From DATJMJ01 sp035508795 (lineage in GTDB: Bacteria > Actinomycetota > Acidimicrobiia > Acidimicrobiales > Palsa-688): a DNA stretch of 64,000 bases. Positions 9,116 to 17,752 of this stretch are shown one piece after another. Position 1 is the stretch's first letter, and every line of letters starts with the position of its first letter. A program made the position numbers and the translations under genes. The notes under the pieces were generated by a model. The model had not been told where the DNA came from. It did no database searches and saw nothing but the letters and a program-made list of their open reading frames with translations. The stretch lies in the NCBI GenBank assembly GCA_035508795.1, contig DATJMJ010000128.1:1-64000 (forward strand), given 5' to 3'.

Positions 9116-9144
9116 ACAGTAGTGGGCTGCATTTACCTTGTCAA
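9116..9144 (-). promoter_or_regulatory. Sigma-70-type promoter for the Gfo/Idh gene
   Basis: On the minus strand TTGACA (9139-9144) is followed by a 17-bp spacer and TACTGT (9116-9121). The predicted start is near 9109, giving a 20-nt leader that contains the GGAGG ribosome site of the TTG-started gene. Confidence 0.72.
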
Positions 9145-9152
9145 TAAACTCT

Positions 9153-9177
9153 GCCCTGAAAATGGCCCGTTCAGGGC
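9153..9177. promoter_or_regulatory. Inverted repeat between divergent promoters (candidate operator)
   Basis: GCCCTGAA (9153-9160) and TTCAGGGC (9170-9177) form perfect 8-bp arms around a 9-bp centre. The element sits between the two divergent -35 boxes, where a regulator could control both genes. It could also form an RNA hairpin, but it lies upstream of both predicted starts. Confidence 0.5.
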
Positions 9178-9192
9178 TCTTTGGGGGCTAGC

Positions 9193-9221
9193 TTGACTGC
9201 ATAAGATTGCGTGGCTAAATT
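9193..9221 (+). promoter_or_regulatory. Sigma-70-type promoter for the alpha-galactosidase gene
   Basis: TTGACT (9193-9198), 17-bp spacer, TAAATT (9216-9221). Transcription should start near 9228, so the TTG at 9230 would be almost leaderless. No ribosome-binding site precedes that TTG, which agrees. Confidence 0.6.
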
Positions 9222-9229
9222 AACTGCTC

Positions 9230-11425
9230 TTGCCCAGCCCGGATGCCCCCCGCGAGTTCCTGCTGTCGGTGGCATGCGGCGACATGGTCGCACGCTACGA
9301 AAGGGCTGGTGCCGGAGGTTTGAAGCTGCACCTGCTGCCGGCCGCGGCGGCAGCGACGACGTCTCCCCCCGCCGCTCCTCCCCCCGACCCCTCCGGCGAG
9401 GCTGCCTCAACTGCAACCGATGATGGGGTAAACCTCCCCGTCCCGGCCTTCGACTCGCTGGTGCAACTGTCCGTGTGCGGCAACGTCGCGGGAGGCGAGC
9501 GTTCCCTCGGGCGGTCCCTGCGGGACAGCTCTTCCACAAAGGCGCTGCGCTACCTCGGCCACGAACTGGACGAGACCACCCCCGGCCAAAAAGTGAGCGT
9601 CAACCTCGGTACTGGTGATGGCCTTCTCGCTCGCCACACTCTCGTCTGGCACCCCGGAGCTGGAGCCGTCGAAGTACGGACGACCGTCGTCAACGAGACG
9701 AACGACGTCGTGCGCCTGGAGATGCTGAGCAGTTTTTGCCTCGCCGAGCTACGGCGTGGCACCGGTGAGCGGGCGAGCGGGAACGGCCGAAATGGCGGGC
9801 TCGTGGTGCACCGCCTGAGGAGCGGTTGGTCGAGCGAGGCACGACTGGTCAGCGACCCTGTCGAGGCGCTCCACCTCGAGCGGTCCTGGAGCGACCATGC
9901 TGTCAACACCGAGCGGTTTGGGCAGGTCGGCACGATGCCGGTGCGAGGCTTCGCCCCTTTTGTCGCAATCGAGGACACCTCGACCGGGGTCACGACGGCG
10001 GCGCAGCTCGTCTGGGGGGGCTCTTGGCAGTTCGAGATTTACAACAGAGGCGAAGGAGTTTCGCTTTCAGGAGGTTTAGCCGACTGGGAATTCGGCCATT
10101 GGCGCAAGGATCTGGCCCCCGGGTCCAGCTTCACCTCCCCCGCCGCCTGGCTCACTGTCTCCGAGGGTGGGCCCGATGCGTGCGCTCAGCGCCTGACTGC
10201 GATGCAGGAGCTGGCGCCGGCACCCGGGCGACTCCAGGATCTGGCCCCGGTCGCCAATGAGTGGTGCACCACATGGGGACGACCGACTCACGACAAAGTA
10301 GTCGCGATGGCCGACCGCCTCGCAGGCAGCGAGGTCAAGTACCTCGTGATCGACGCCGGCTGGTACCAGTCGAAGTCCGGCCGGTGGTTCGACGCCCACG
10401 GCGATTGGCAGGTCGACACTGAGGAGTTCCCTGCGGGTTTGGCAGCTACCGCCTCGGCTATCCGCGAGCGCGGGCTCGTGCCGGGGCTGTGGGCCGAGCT
10501 CGAAACAGTGGGATCCTCGTCGACCGCCTTCTCCTGGACCGACCACCTTCATCGCCGTGGCGGATCTCCCCTCACAGCCCTCGAGCGGCGCTTCCTTGAT
10601 TTTCGTGACCCGATCGTCGTCTCGTACCTCGCCGACGGGCTCGTGCGCCTCCTCAAGGAAAGCGGCATCGGGTACCTGAAGATCGATTACAACGAGACGC
10701 TCGGGACCGGTTGCGACGGCGCCGAATCCGAAGGTGAAGGCCTCCGCCAGCAAGTCGAGGCCGCGCACGCGTTCATCTCCCGGATAAAGCGCGACGTCCC
10801 CGGCATCGTCATCGAAAACTGCGCCTCGGGCGGCCACAGGCTCGAGCCGTCGCTCATGGCGCTCTGCGACCTCGGGAGCTGTTCGGACGCGTTCTCCTGC
10901 CCCGAAGTCCCGGTGATCGCGGCCAATGTAAACCGTTTGCTACCGCCGCACCGCAGCCTCGTCTGGGTCGTCCTCCGGCCCGCCGATGACGACCGGGAGT
11001 TCGTTTACAAGCTGGCATCAGGACTTCTCGGCCGGCCATGCCTGTCGGGTGACCTGGTCGAACTGAGCGAGCAACAATGGCTCCGGGCACGAGCGATGCT
11101 CGGCATGTACGAGCATGCGGCGCCACGTCTTTCAAAAGGCCGCTGGGCCCGCTTCGGGCCGGCCGTCAAAAGGTACTCCGAGCTCACCGGTTGGCAGGGG
11201 TTCGTGCGCTTCGCCGATGACGGGCGCGGGGCGTTGGCGGTCGTCCACCAGTTTGGGGGCGATCCGGTGCCGCCCGTCCACTTCGAGCTTCCGGGGGGCG
11301 CCAGCTGGGCCGTATCGCGCGTCTTTCCCGAAGACGCAGCCCTAGGAGTGAGGGGCGCTCAATTGGAGTGGGCGGCTCCCGGGCCTTTCAGCGCGGCTGC
11401 GGCGTGGCTGGAGGCAGGTAGCTGA
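9230..11425 (+). CDS. Alpha-galactosidase, glycoside hydrolase family 36
   Basis: 731 residues. N-terminal beta-sandwich, then a TIM barrel typical of clan GH-D. The nucleophile is D486 in YLKIDYNETLG and the acid/base is D553 in LGSCSDAFSCPE; ENCASGGHRLEPSLM lies between. A Pro/Ala-rich low-complexity stretch occurs near residues 35-65. No signal peptide, so it is probably cytoplasmic and acts on imported alpha-galactosides. The TTG start at 9230 is the first in frame and fits a leaderless transcript; a GTG some 13 codons later is the alternative. Other alpha-glycosides cleaved by GH36 members are possible. Confidence 0.85.
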   Translation: MPSPDAPREFLLSVACGDMVARYERAGAGGLKLHLLPAAAAATTSPPAAPPPDPSGEAASTATDDGVNLPVPAFDSLVQLSVCGNVAGGERSLGRSLRDSSSTKALRYLGHELDETTPGQKVSVNLGTGDGLLARHTLVWHPGAGAVEVRTTVVNETNDVVRLEMLSSFCLAELRRGTGERASGNGRNGGLVVHRLRSGWSSEARLVSDPVEALHLERSWSDHAVNTERFGQVGTMPVRGFAPFVAIEDTSTGVTTAAQLVWGGSWQFEIYNRGEGVSLSGGLADWEFGHWRKDLAPGSSFTSPAAWLTVSEGGPDACAQRLTAMQELAPAPGRLQDLAPVANEWCTTWGRPTHDKVVAMADRLAGSEVKYLVIDAGWYQSKSGRWFDAHGDWQVDTEEFPAGLAATASAIRERGLVPGLWAELETVGSSSTAFSWTDHLHRRGGSPLTALERRFLDFRDPIVVSYLADGLVRLLKESGIGYLKIDYNETLGTGCDGAESEGEGLRQQVEAAHAFISRIKRDVPGIVIENCASGGHRLEPSLMALCDLGSCSDAFSCPEVPVIAANVNRLLPPHRSLVWVVLRPADDDREFVYKLASGLLGRPCLSGDLVELSEQQWLRARAMLGMYEHAAPRLSKGRWARFGPAVKRYSELTGWQGFVRFADDGRGALAVVHQFGGDPVPPVHFELPGGASWAVSRVFPEDAALGVRGAQLEWAAPGPFSAAAAWLEAGS

Positions 11426-11701
11426 ACGGCGGCGCCGTGGCTCGGGGCGGGCCGCGTCTCGGTCCCCCGTCTCGGTCCCCGCGTCTCGGTCGCAGTCTCG
11501 GTTGCCACTGGCGTCCGGCGGCCCTGCCGTTTATCGAAACTCTGGTCGCGCTTGGACTTTCTGGTCGCGCTTCGACTTGAAAAACCGTCACCGACCGCAA
11601 CCGCGTTTACCAAGCGCGACCAGAGTTACGGAACCGCACCCCGCACCGCCGCACCCGTACCGCCGCACCCCGCACCGCCGCCCGGTCGCCGAGTCCCCCG
11701 G
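11426..11701. repeat. Convergent intergenic region: short tandem repeats and an 18-bp inverted repeat
   Basis: No gene. CGTCTCGGTC recurs at 11454, 11467 and 11481, with a partial copy near 11493 (13-14 bp period). AACTCTGGTCGCGCTTGG (11538-11555) is repeated perfectly inverted at 11610-11627, with a 54-bp interior. A third copy of its core is a direct repeat (CTGGTCGCGCTTSGACTT at 11542 and 11561). ACCGCCGCACCC recurs at 11645 and 11659, with a partial copy at 11674. The inverted repeat might end transcription of both convergent genes, but there is no T-run and the loop is long. Confidence 0.7.
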
Positions 11702-13273
11702 TCACACGTCGGCCAGCGCGACCACGTCCAGGATCCCCGGCGCCCCGCTCAGGTCGGAGACGACGGCGGCAGGTACGGGCTCGTCGAGCGAGATGACCAT
11801 GATCGCGGTACGCCGGTCGGCCGAACGCCCCAGGTGGAGGTCGACAATATTGATGTTGGCAGACGCAAGCGCCGACGTGACGAGCGCCACCATGCCGACC
11901 CTGTTGTCGTTGCGGACGACCAGGAGGTAGCGGGCAAAGGGCAGCTCGATCTCGTGCTCGTCGAGCAGGACGATGCGCGCTTCGCGAGCGAAAAGCGTGC
12001 CGCCGACTGCCCTTCGCCCACCACGGATGGTCACCAGGTTTACGTACTCGTTCGACTCGCCCGCCGTGGTCACCCGCACCCGCAGCCCGCGCTCGGCTGC
12101 AAGTTGCGGGGCATTTACGTATGAGACCGGCTCCTCGGTGACGACGGTGAGCAATCCCTTTTGAGCCGCCAGTGTCAGCAGGCGCGTGTCCCTGCCGGCG
12201 AGCGGTCCTTGGTACTCGATGTCGATGGCAGCCGGCAACTCGCGGGCAAGTGCTGCGAACAAGCGGCCGAGACGCTCGGCCAGGGGGACGAAAGGCCTTA
12301 CGATCTCGTCGCTTTCTGCCGCCGGCATGTTTACCGCGAAAGGCACGACGTCGCCCGCGAGCGCCAGGAGGACCTGCTCGGCGATCGCGACCCCTGCTTT
12401 GTCCTGCGCCTCGCGCGTGCTTGCGCCGAGGTGGGGTGTGACCACGACCTGCTCCAGTTCCACAAGCCGTGAAGTGCCGGGAGGTTCACTGGCGAACACG
12501 TCGAGCGCGGCCCCTGCGACTGTGCCCGCCGCTATCGCGTCCGCGAGCGCTGCTTCGTCCACGATGCCGCCGCGGGCGGCATTGACAAGGCGGAGGCCCG
12601 GTTTTGCTTCCGAAAGGAGCTTGCTACCGATCAGGCCAACGGTCTCGGGAGTTTTGGGAAGGTGGACCGTGACGAAGTCGGACTGCCGGACAAGGTCTTC
12701 GAGCGGTACCGGCTCGGCTCCGATCTGTCTCGCCCGCTCTGGTGCGACATAGGGGTCGTACGCCAGCAGGTGCATCCCGAAGGCGAGGGCTCGCTGGGCT
12801 ACGAGAGCGCCGACCCTGCCGAGGCCGACTATCCCGAGGGTCTTGCCGTGGAGTTCGACCCCTTCCCAGCGGGCGCGTTCCCAGCGGCCTGCTTTCAATG
12901 CGGCATGTGCCTGAGGGACGTTCCGTGCCTGGGCGAGCAAGAGCGCCATCGTGTGCTCGGCAGCCGAAAGGATGTTGGACTGAGGCGCATTGACGATTAT
13001 CACGCCACGCCGTGTCGCCGCGTCGACGTCGACATTGTCGAGCCCGATGCCGGCGCGCCCCACCACTACGAGTTGACGTCCGGCAGCGAGAACCTCGTCC
13101 GTCACTTGTGTCGCCGAGCGGATTATGAGAGCCGCGGCGCCGTCAACGGCGTCGAGGAGGGCGTCGGGCGATAGCCCCAGCCTGATGTCGGTTTCGTGGC
13201 CGGCACCGCTAAGCAGGTCGATGCCGGGCCGGGCGATCTCCTCGGTGACGAGCACGCGAGCCATGGCCGCCAT
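11702..13273 (-). CDS. serA: D-3-phosphoglycerate dehydrogenase, long form
   Basis: 523 residues, the length of actinobacterial type-I SerA. NAD-binding GLGRVGALVAQ near residues 150-160; catalytic R234 (NAARGG), E263 (SEPPG) and H281 (TPHLGAS). An intervening domain follows, then a C-terminal ACT domain (from about residue 445), usually the serine-feedback site. First committed step of serine synthesis from 3-phosphoglycerate. The start could be 13273 or the ATG three codons later (MARVLV). serC lies about 900 bp away on the other strand, so the two steps are close but not in one operon. Confidence 0.95.
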   Translation of the reverse strand: MAAMARVLVTEEIARPGIDLLSGAGHETDIRLGLSPDALLDAVDGAAALIIRSATQVTDEVLAAGRQLVVVGRAGIGLDNVDVDAATRRGVIIVNAPQSNILSAAEHTMALLLAQARNVPQAHAALKAGRWERARWEGVELHGKTLGIVGLGRVGALVAQRALAFGMHLLAYDPYVAPERARQIGAEPVPLEDLVRQSDFVTVHLPKTPETVGLIGSKLLSEAKPGLRLVNAARGGIVDEAALADAIAAGTVAGAALDVFASEPPGTSRLVELEQVVVTPHLGASTREAQDKAGVAIAEQVLLALAGDVVPFAVNMPAAESDEIVRPFVPLAERLGRLFAALARELPAAIDIEYQGPLAGRDTRLLTLAAQKGLLTVVTEEPVSYVNAPQLAAERGLRVRVTTAGESNEYVNLVTIRGGRRAVGGTLFAREARIVLLDEHEIELPFARYLLVVRNDNRVGMVALVTSALASANINIVDLHLGRSADRRTAIMVISLDEPVPAAVVSDLSGAPGILDVVALADV

Positions 13274-13459
13274 GCTCGCGCTCGGGGCTCACCCGGTCCA
13301 GTGGAAATCACAAATTGCCCGGGCGCCTTCGGGCTGCGGGCGCCGCCGCGGGCCGCTGCGAGCGCCGCCGCGGGCGCCGCCGCGGCCTGTGCAGCGACCG
13401 CTCCGGGGGCGCCGCCCACCCGCCGGGCAGGCAGGCACGAACGAAGGGGTTAGTGGTCC

Positions 13460-14029
13460 CTACTCCCCCGTTTGGCCGTCTATCGACTCCCTTATGAGGT
13501 CGGCGTGGCCATTGTGCCGGGCGTACTCCTCGATCATATGAAGCAGGATCCACCTCAGGCTCGGGGCTCTGCCGTCCGGCCAGGTACGTAGGGCCAGCCG
13601 GTCGAGCCCTCCATCGGCCAATGCCTCCGCCACGAGCCTGCGGGAGCGCTCGACTGCGTCCTGCCAGAGAGCCCGGAGCTGGTCGGGCGCGTCCTCGGCG
13701 GCCGTGCGCCACTCCCAGTCCGGCTCCGACTTCCAGTCGACCGTGTCCCAGGGGGGTGAGTAGTCGCGCCCGTACAAACTGCGCGAAAACCACCCTTCTT
13801 CAACCAGGGCCAGGTGCTTGAGCATCCCGCCCAGGGTCATCGACGAAGCGGCGATCGTGACCCTCAGGCCGGCGGCGTCCAGGCCGGCGCACTTCCAGGC
13901 AAAGGTCGCCCGCTGGTAGTCGAGGAAGCCGAGGATGGTGGCGGTTTCGTCTCCGGCTACGGGAGGTTCGGCGCGGCCGTGCTCATCGACAAGTCCAAGT
14001 TCGTCCACCGACCTCAGACAGTACATCAT
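13460..14029 (-). CDS. DinB/DUF664 family protein
   Basis: 189 residues, a four-helix DinB-like bundle. The pattern EPPVAGDETATILGFLDYQR at the N-terminus, LKHLALVEEGWF in the middle and LHMIEEYARHNGHADLIRE near the end is typical of the DUF664 branch; the three histidines in KHL, LHM and NGH are the expected metal ligands. Relatives include thiol-dependent S-transferases (mycothiol or bacillithiol), but many members have no known reaction. It lies between serA and serC, divergent from serC. The start at 14029 or the next ATG is uncertain. Confidence 0.8.
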   Translation of the reverse strand: MMYCLRSVDELGLVDEHGRAEPPVAGDETATILGFLDYQRATFAWKCAGLDAAGLRVTIAASSMTLGGMLKHLALVEEGWFSRSLYGRDYSPPWDTVDWKSEPDWEWRTAAEDAPDQLRALWQDAVERSRRLVAEALADGGLDRLALRTWPDGRAPSLRWILLHMIEEYARHNGHADLIRESIDGQTGE

Positions 14030-14090
14030 GCTCGCCGCCGGTCACCCCGCCCGCCGTCGCGCAGGCACGCCCGCACGCCCTCCGGCGGGA

Positions 14091-14124
14091 AGCGGGCACC
14101 CCGTTCCGAGCGGGCACCCCGTTC
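14091..14124 (+). repeat. 18-bp-period direct repeat upstream of serC
   Basis: AGCGGGCACCCCGTTC occurs at 14091-14106 and 14109-14124, identical, in the 148-bp gap between the DUF664 gene and serC. It could be a tandem regulator site or replication slippage; no palindrome is seen. Confidence 0.75.
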
Positions 14125-14177
14125 AGCGCCAGGTATTGCCCTGCGTTGTGCACCGGCCGGCTGGCAGACTGGCTGGC

Positions 14178-15314
14178 ATGGCCGACGACAAGTCACCCAA
14201 TATCACGCTCCCGAGCCAGATGCTGCCGGCGGACGGACGTTTCGGCAGTGGCCCCTCCAAGGTGCGCCTCGAGGCGGTGCAAGCACTTTTGGACGCCGCC
14301 AAAGGCCCGCTCGGAACGAGCCACCGCCAAAAACCCGTCAAGTCCGTCGTCGGCCGCCTCCGGGCCAGCCTGAGCGAACTGTTCAGCCTGCCCGACGGCT
14401 ACGAAGTCGTGCTCGGCAACGGTGGCACGACGGCCTTCTGGGACATTGCGACCTTCTGCCTCATCGAAGAGCGCAGCCAGCACCTTTCCTTCGGGGAGTT
14501 TTCATCGAAGTTCGCTACGGCCGCCAAGGCGGCACCGTGGCTGTCGGCCCCCGACGTCGTCGAGAGCCCGCCGGGGACACACCCTACGGCCCAGGCACGC
14601 GACGACATCGACCTCTACGCTCTCACGCACAACGAGACGTCCACCGGCGTGATGATGGATATCCGCCGGCCGGAAGGGACAAATGGCCGCGCCCTGGTCG
14701 CCGTCGACGCCACGTCTGCCGCCGCTGGCCTGCGCGTCGAGCCGTCCGAATTCGATGTCTATTACTTCGCCCCACAAAAGGGGCTCGCGTCGGATGGAGG
14801 GCTCTGGGTCGCTCTGATGTCTCCCGAAGCCGTGAGCCGGGTGGAAAGGACCAAGGGGAGCGGCCGGTTCGTCCCTGCCTTCCTCGACCTTTCGGTCGCC
14901 ATCGAAAACAGCCGGCTCGACCAGACCTACAACACGCCTGCCCTTGCAACCTTGCTCATGGCGGTCAACCAGTTGGAATGGGCCCTTTCCAATGGTGGCC
15001 TCGAGTTTTCGGCGGGGCGTTGCGACCGTTCAGCCGAGATCATCTATGGCTGGGCCGAATCGAGCCCCTACGCCACGCCTTTTGTGGCCAAGCCTGACGA
15101 GCGTTCTCACGTCGTCGCAACCATCGACTTCGACGAGGGCGTGGACGCTTCGCTGGTGGCAAAGATCCTTCGCTCGAACGGGGTCGTGGACACAGAGCCC
15201 TACCGCAAGCTCGGGCGCAACCAGCTTCGCATAGCAATGTTCCCGGCCGTCGACCCCGACGACGTTGCCGCCCTTACCGGTTGCATCGATTACATAGTCG
15301 GGCGACTTCCCTAG
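14178..15314 (+). CDS. serC: Phosphoserine aminotransferase, mycobacterial type
   Basis: 378 residues. Aspartate-aminotransferase fold type I, of the SerC branch found in Actinobacteria: ADGRFGSGPSKVRLE near residue 18, GTSHRQKPVK near 46, GNGGTTAFWD near 80. The PLP lysine is K201 in YYFAPQKGLASDGG. It makes 3-phosphoserine from 3-phosphohydroxypyruvate and glutamate, the step after SerA. The ATG at 14178 was chosen by homology; the longer upstream frame has no conserved features and overlaps the divergent gene. No clear ribosome site precedes it. Confidence 0.94.
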   Translation: MADDKSPNITLPSQMLPADGRFGSGPSKVRLEAVQALLDAAKGPLGTSHRQKPVKSVVGRLRASLSELFSLPDGYEVVLGNGGTTAFWDIATFCLIEERSQHLSFGEFSSKFATAAKAAPWLSAPDVVESPPGTHPTAQARDDIDLYALTHNETSTGVMMDIRRPEGTNGRALVAVDATSAAAGLRVEPSEFDVYYFAPQKGLASDGGLWVALMSPEAVSRVERTKGSGRFVPAFLDLSVAIENSRLDQTYNTPALATLLMAVNQLEWALSNGGLEFSAGRCDRSAEIIYGWAESSPYATPFVAKPDERSHVVATIDFDEGVDASLVAKILRSNGVVDTEPYRKLGRNQLRIAMFPAVDPDDVAALTGCIDYIVGRLP

Positions 15315-15367
15315 CCGACGCCAAAATCGTAACGGTCCAAGCAAAAAAGTCGAGGCTAAAAGGCTGG

Positions 15368-17698
15368 TTAGAGGGCAAGCCCTGCCTTGGCGGTTGCGGG
15401 TTGCTCGGCCCGGATGGCCAGTTCCTCGGCAGGCTTGGGCATGCTTATGTAGTAGCCCTGCGCCACGTCGCAGCCGAGCTCGGCGACAAGGTCGAGGGTG
15501 GCCTTGTCCTCGATGCCCTCGGCAACGACCCTGAGCCCCATCGCGTGGCCTAGTTCGATCGTCGCGTGAATAAGCTCTCGCACCCTGCGGCGCTCGGGCC
15601 CCGAAAGGGCCGTTATGAAGCTGCGGTCCAATTTGAGCTCCCCAACCCCGAGGTTGCTCAAGTGGGCAAGAGAAGTTGCGCCCGCTCCGAAATCGTCGAG
15701 CGAGATCACTATCCCGGTCTTCTTCAGCTCTTCTACGACACGACAGGTGCCAACGAGGTTGTCGATGACCGACGTCTCGGTGATCTCGAGCACGAGGCGG
15801 TCCGGGGGTACGTCGTGGCGGGCGATGAGCTCGCGGACCGTATCGGCGAAGCCCTCACGCAAGAGGTCGCCGGCAGAGATGTTGACCGATACTGCCAGAT
15901 GCCGCCCGGTGCTCTCCCAGGCTGCTGCCTGGCCGAGCGCCCGGTCGAGGACGAACTCGGTCACTTGCTGCATCAACCCGGCCTCTTCGGCCAAGGGGAT
16001 GAACTGCATCGGCGGGATGACACCAAGCTCGGGGTGGATCCAGCGCAACAAGGCTTCGACACTGCGGACCGCCCCCGTGTGGAAGTCCATCTGCGGCTGG
16101 TAGTACAAGACGAGCTGGTTGCTCTCGATCGCCGAGCGGAGCTCCTCGACGAGCTGTAGGCGGTCAGACCAGTCGCGGTCGTCTTCGTACATCGTGTAGC
16201 TCAGCCCGCTCTGCTTGGCCTGGAACATCGCCACGTCGGCGCACCAAAGCAGCTCTGTTGCATCTCGGGCCTTGCTGGCCATCGCGATGCCGATGCTCGC
16301 TCCGATGCGCAGCTTGACCGACTGGAAGAGGAAAGGTTGCTCGAGGCTCGAGTTGAGGCGCTGCGCTACGTCGGCCGCGTAAGCCGAGTCAGCACCCACG
16401 AGGACAAGCGCGAACTCGTCCCCTCCGAGCCGGACGAGCACGTCGTTGGCCCGTAGGCACCCGCGAAAACGCGGGCCGAGCTGGCGGAGCAGTTCGTCCC
16501 CGGCGGGGTGGCCGAAGGAGTCGTTCACCTCTTTGAAACGGTTGAGGTCGACGAAGAGGAAGGCCATGTCCCTGTCGGTGGAGGTAAACGAGTCGCTCAC
16601 TGCGTAGTAGTCCTCGAGCAGGCTCGACAGGTACCGCCGGTTGCGCAGGCCCGTCAGGTCGTCGGTGAGGGAGAGCTGATGGCGCTGCGCGCTGATGGTC
16701 CTGAGCGCCCGGACCGACGCAGCCATCCGCACGCCGGTGACCACCAGCGTGATGATCGCCAGAGCCAGGCCGACCCGGGCGACCTGGTGGAGGCTGCCCC
16801 AGCAGACGATGCCGAGAGCGCACACCGCTGCCATGGCGGGTAGAGCAAGGCCCGGCTCGCGCTTGGGGAGGGTAATGTCCAGCGGCTTCGCCCGCTGCCA
16901 CGGCGCCAGTGACATCAGCAGCGTCGCCGTCGGCCACGCCACCGCGTTCATGATGCTCCCGGGCTTGGAGGCGCCGAGGGAATTAGAGAAGAGGTTGATC
17001 GTGTCGCCGACCGCTACGACGGCCAGGCCCGTCGCCATCAGCAACCAGAACGATCTCCGCGACCCTGCCACCAGGGCGCTCGTGCCGACTACGAGGCCGA
17101 GAAGGAGGAGGTCTCCGACCGGGTAAGCCAGGTCGGTCGCAGTCCCGAGCGTGCTCGTGCCTGCCTCGGTCACGAGCTTGTGGAAGGCGAGCGACCCGCA
17201 GAGCGCCGCAGCCCCGAGGGCGCCTATCGCCCCGTCCAGCCAGCCAAGCCCGCTGACCTCTTTCAACTGCCCCTTCACGAACAGGAAAACTGCGACATAA
17301 GCGAGAGGATAGAAAGAGAGGTAAAACAGGTCGGCGAACGAGGGCAGCGAAGGCGTCCTGCCACCTATGGATTCCGCCGCCAGGATCATGTCCCCGAGCG
17401 CCCAGCAGGTGAGGGCTGCGCCGAGGCAGAACGCGATCGGGCGCACCGACGGCCGGAGGAAGCCGCAGAGGATGCACATCGCGCAGGTAAGCAGTTCCAC
17501 GCCCGCGACGGCCCAGCCGTCGATGGCCTCCGAATACTGGCCACCGCGTGCGATGACGGAGATCCAGTAGCCGACCATCGCGAGCACCAGGACGCCGTAC
17601 GTAACCCGGACGGCAGCGTTGGCTCGCCCGTGCTCCGCTCTGCGTCGCTGCCGCCGAAGCGCCTTGGGGCCCGGCAGGGCTGCCGGCACCGAGGACAT
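15368..17698 (-). CDS. Membrane GGDEF-EAL protein (cyclic-di-GMP turnover)
   Basis: 776 residues. About ten hydrophobic segments fill the first 320 residues, followed by a GGDEF domain (LGGDEFALVL near residue 424) and an EAL domain (VEALLRW near 548, later LDDFGAGATSL, VVAEGIED and QGYYISMPKP). Both signature motifs are intact, as is a canonical I-site (RAND five residues before GGDEF), so diguanylate cyclase with product inhibition and phosphodiesterase activity are both possible. The ATG at 17698 gives the membrane domain directly; a longer frame to 17872 would overlap the divergent LacI gene. The membrane domain may sense an extracellular or membrane signal. Confidence 0.9.
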   Translation of the reverse strand: MSSVPAALPGPKALRRQRRRAEHGRANAAVRVTYGVLVLAMVGYWISVIARGGQYSEAIDGWAVAGVELLTCAMCILCGFLRPSVRPIAFCLGAALTCWALGDMILAAESIGGRTPSLPSFADLFYLSFYPLAYVAVFLFVKGQLKEVSGLGWLDGAIGALGAAALCGSLAFHKLVTEAGTSTLGTATDLAYPVGDLLLLGLVVGTSALVAGSRRSFWLLMATGLAVVAVGDTINLFSNSLGASKPGSIMNAVAWPTATLLMSLAPWQRAKPLDITLPKREPGLALPAMAAVCALGIVCWGSLHQVARVGLALAIITLVVTGVRMAASVRALRTISAQRHQLSLTDDLTGLRNRRYLSSLLEDYYAVSDSFTSTDRDMAFLFVDLNRFKEVNDSFGHPAGDELLRQLGPRFRGCLRANDVLVRLGGDEFALVLVGADSAYAADVAQRLNSSLEQPFLFQSVKLRIGASIGIAMASKARDATELLWCADVAMFQAKQSGLSYTMYEDDRDWSDRLQLVEELRSAIESNQLVLYYQPQMDFHTGAVRSVEALLRWIHPELGVIPPMQFIPLAEEAGLMQQVTEFVLDRALGQAAAWESTGRHLAVSVNISAGDLLREGFADTVRELIARHDVPPDRLVLEITETSVIDNLVGTCRVVEELKKTGIVISLDDFGAGATSLAHLSNLGVGELKLDRSFITALSGPERRRVRELIHATIELGHAMGLRVVAEGIEDKATLDLVAELGCDVAQGYYISMPKPAEELAIRAEQPATAKAGLAL

Positions 17699-17736
17699 GG
17701 TGTTGAGTTCGGCAGACCTAAGCGGGCACTTTATGC

Positions 17737-17752
17737 TCGTCACCAATGACGA
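17737..17752. promoter_or_regulatory. Palindrome over the LacI start codon (candidate autoregulatory operator)
   Basis: TCGTCA (17737-17742) and TGACGA (17747-17752) are perfect inverted arms around CCAA. The LacI-type regulator starts at 17746, inside this element. A -10-like TATGCT at 17732-17737 would start transcription about at the ATG, so the gene may be leaderless and self-repressed. Confidence 0.4.
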
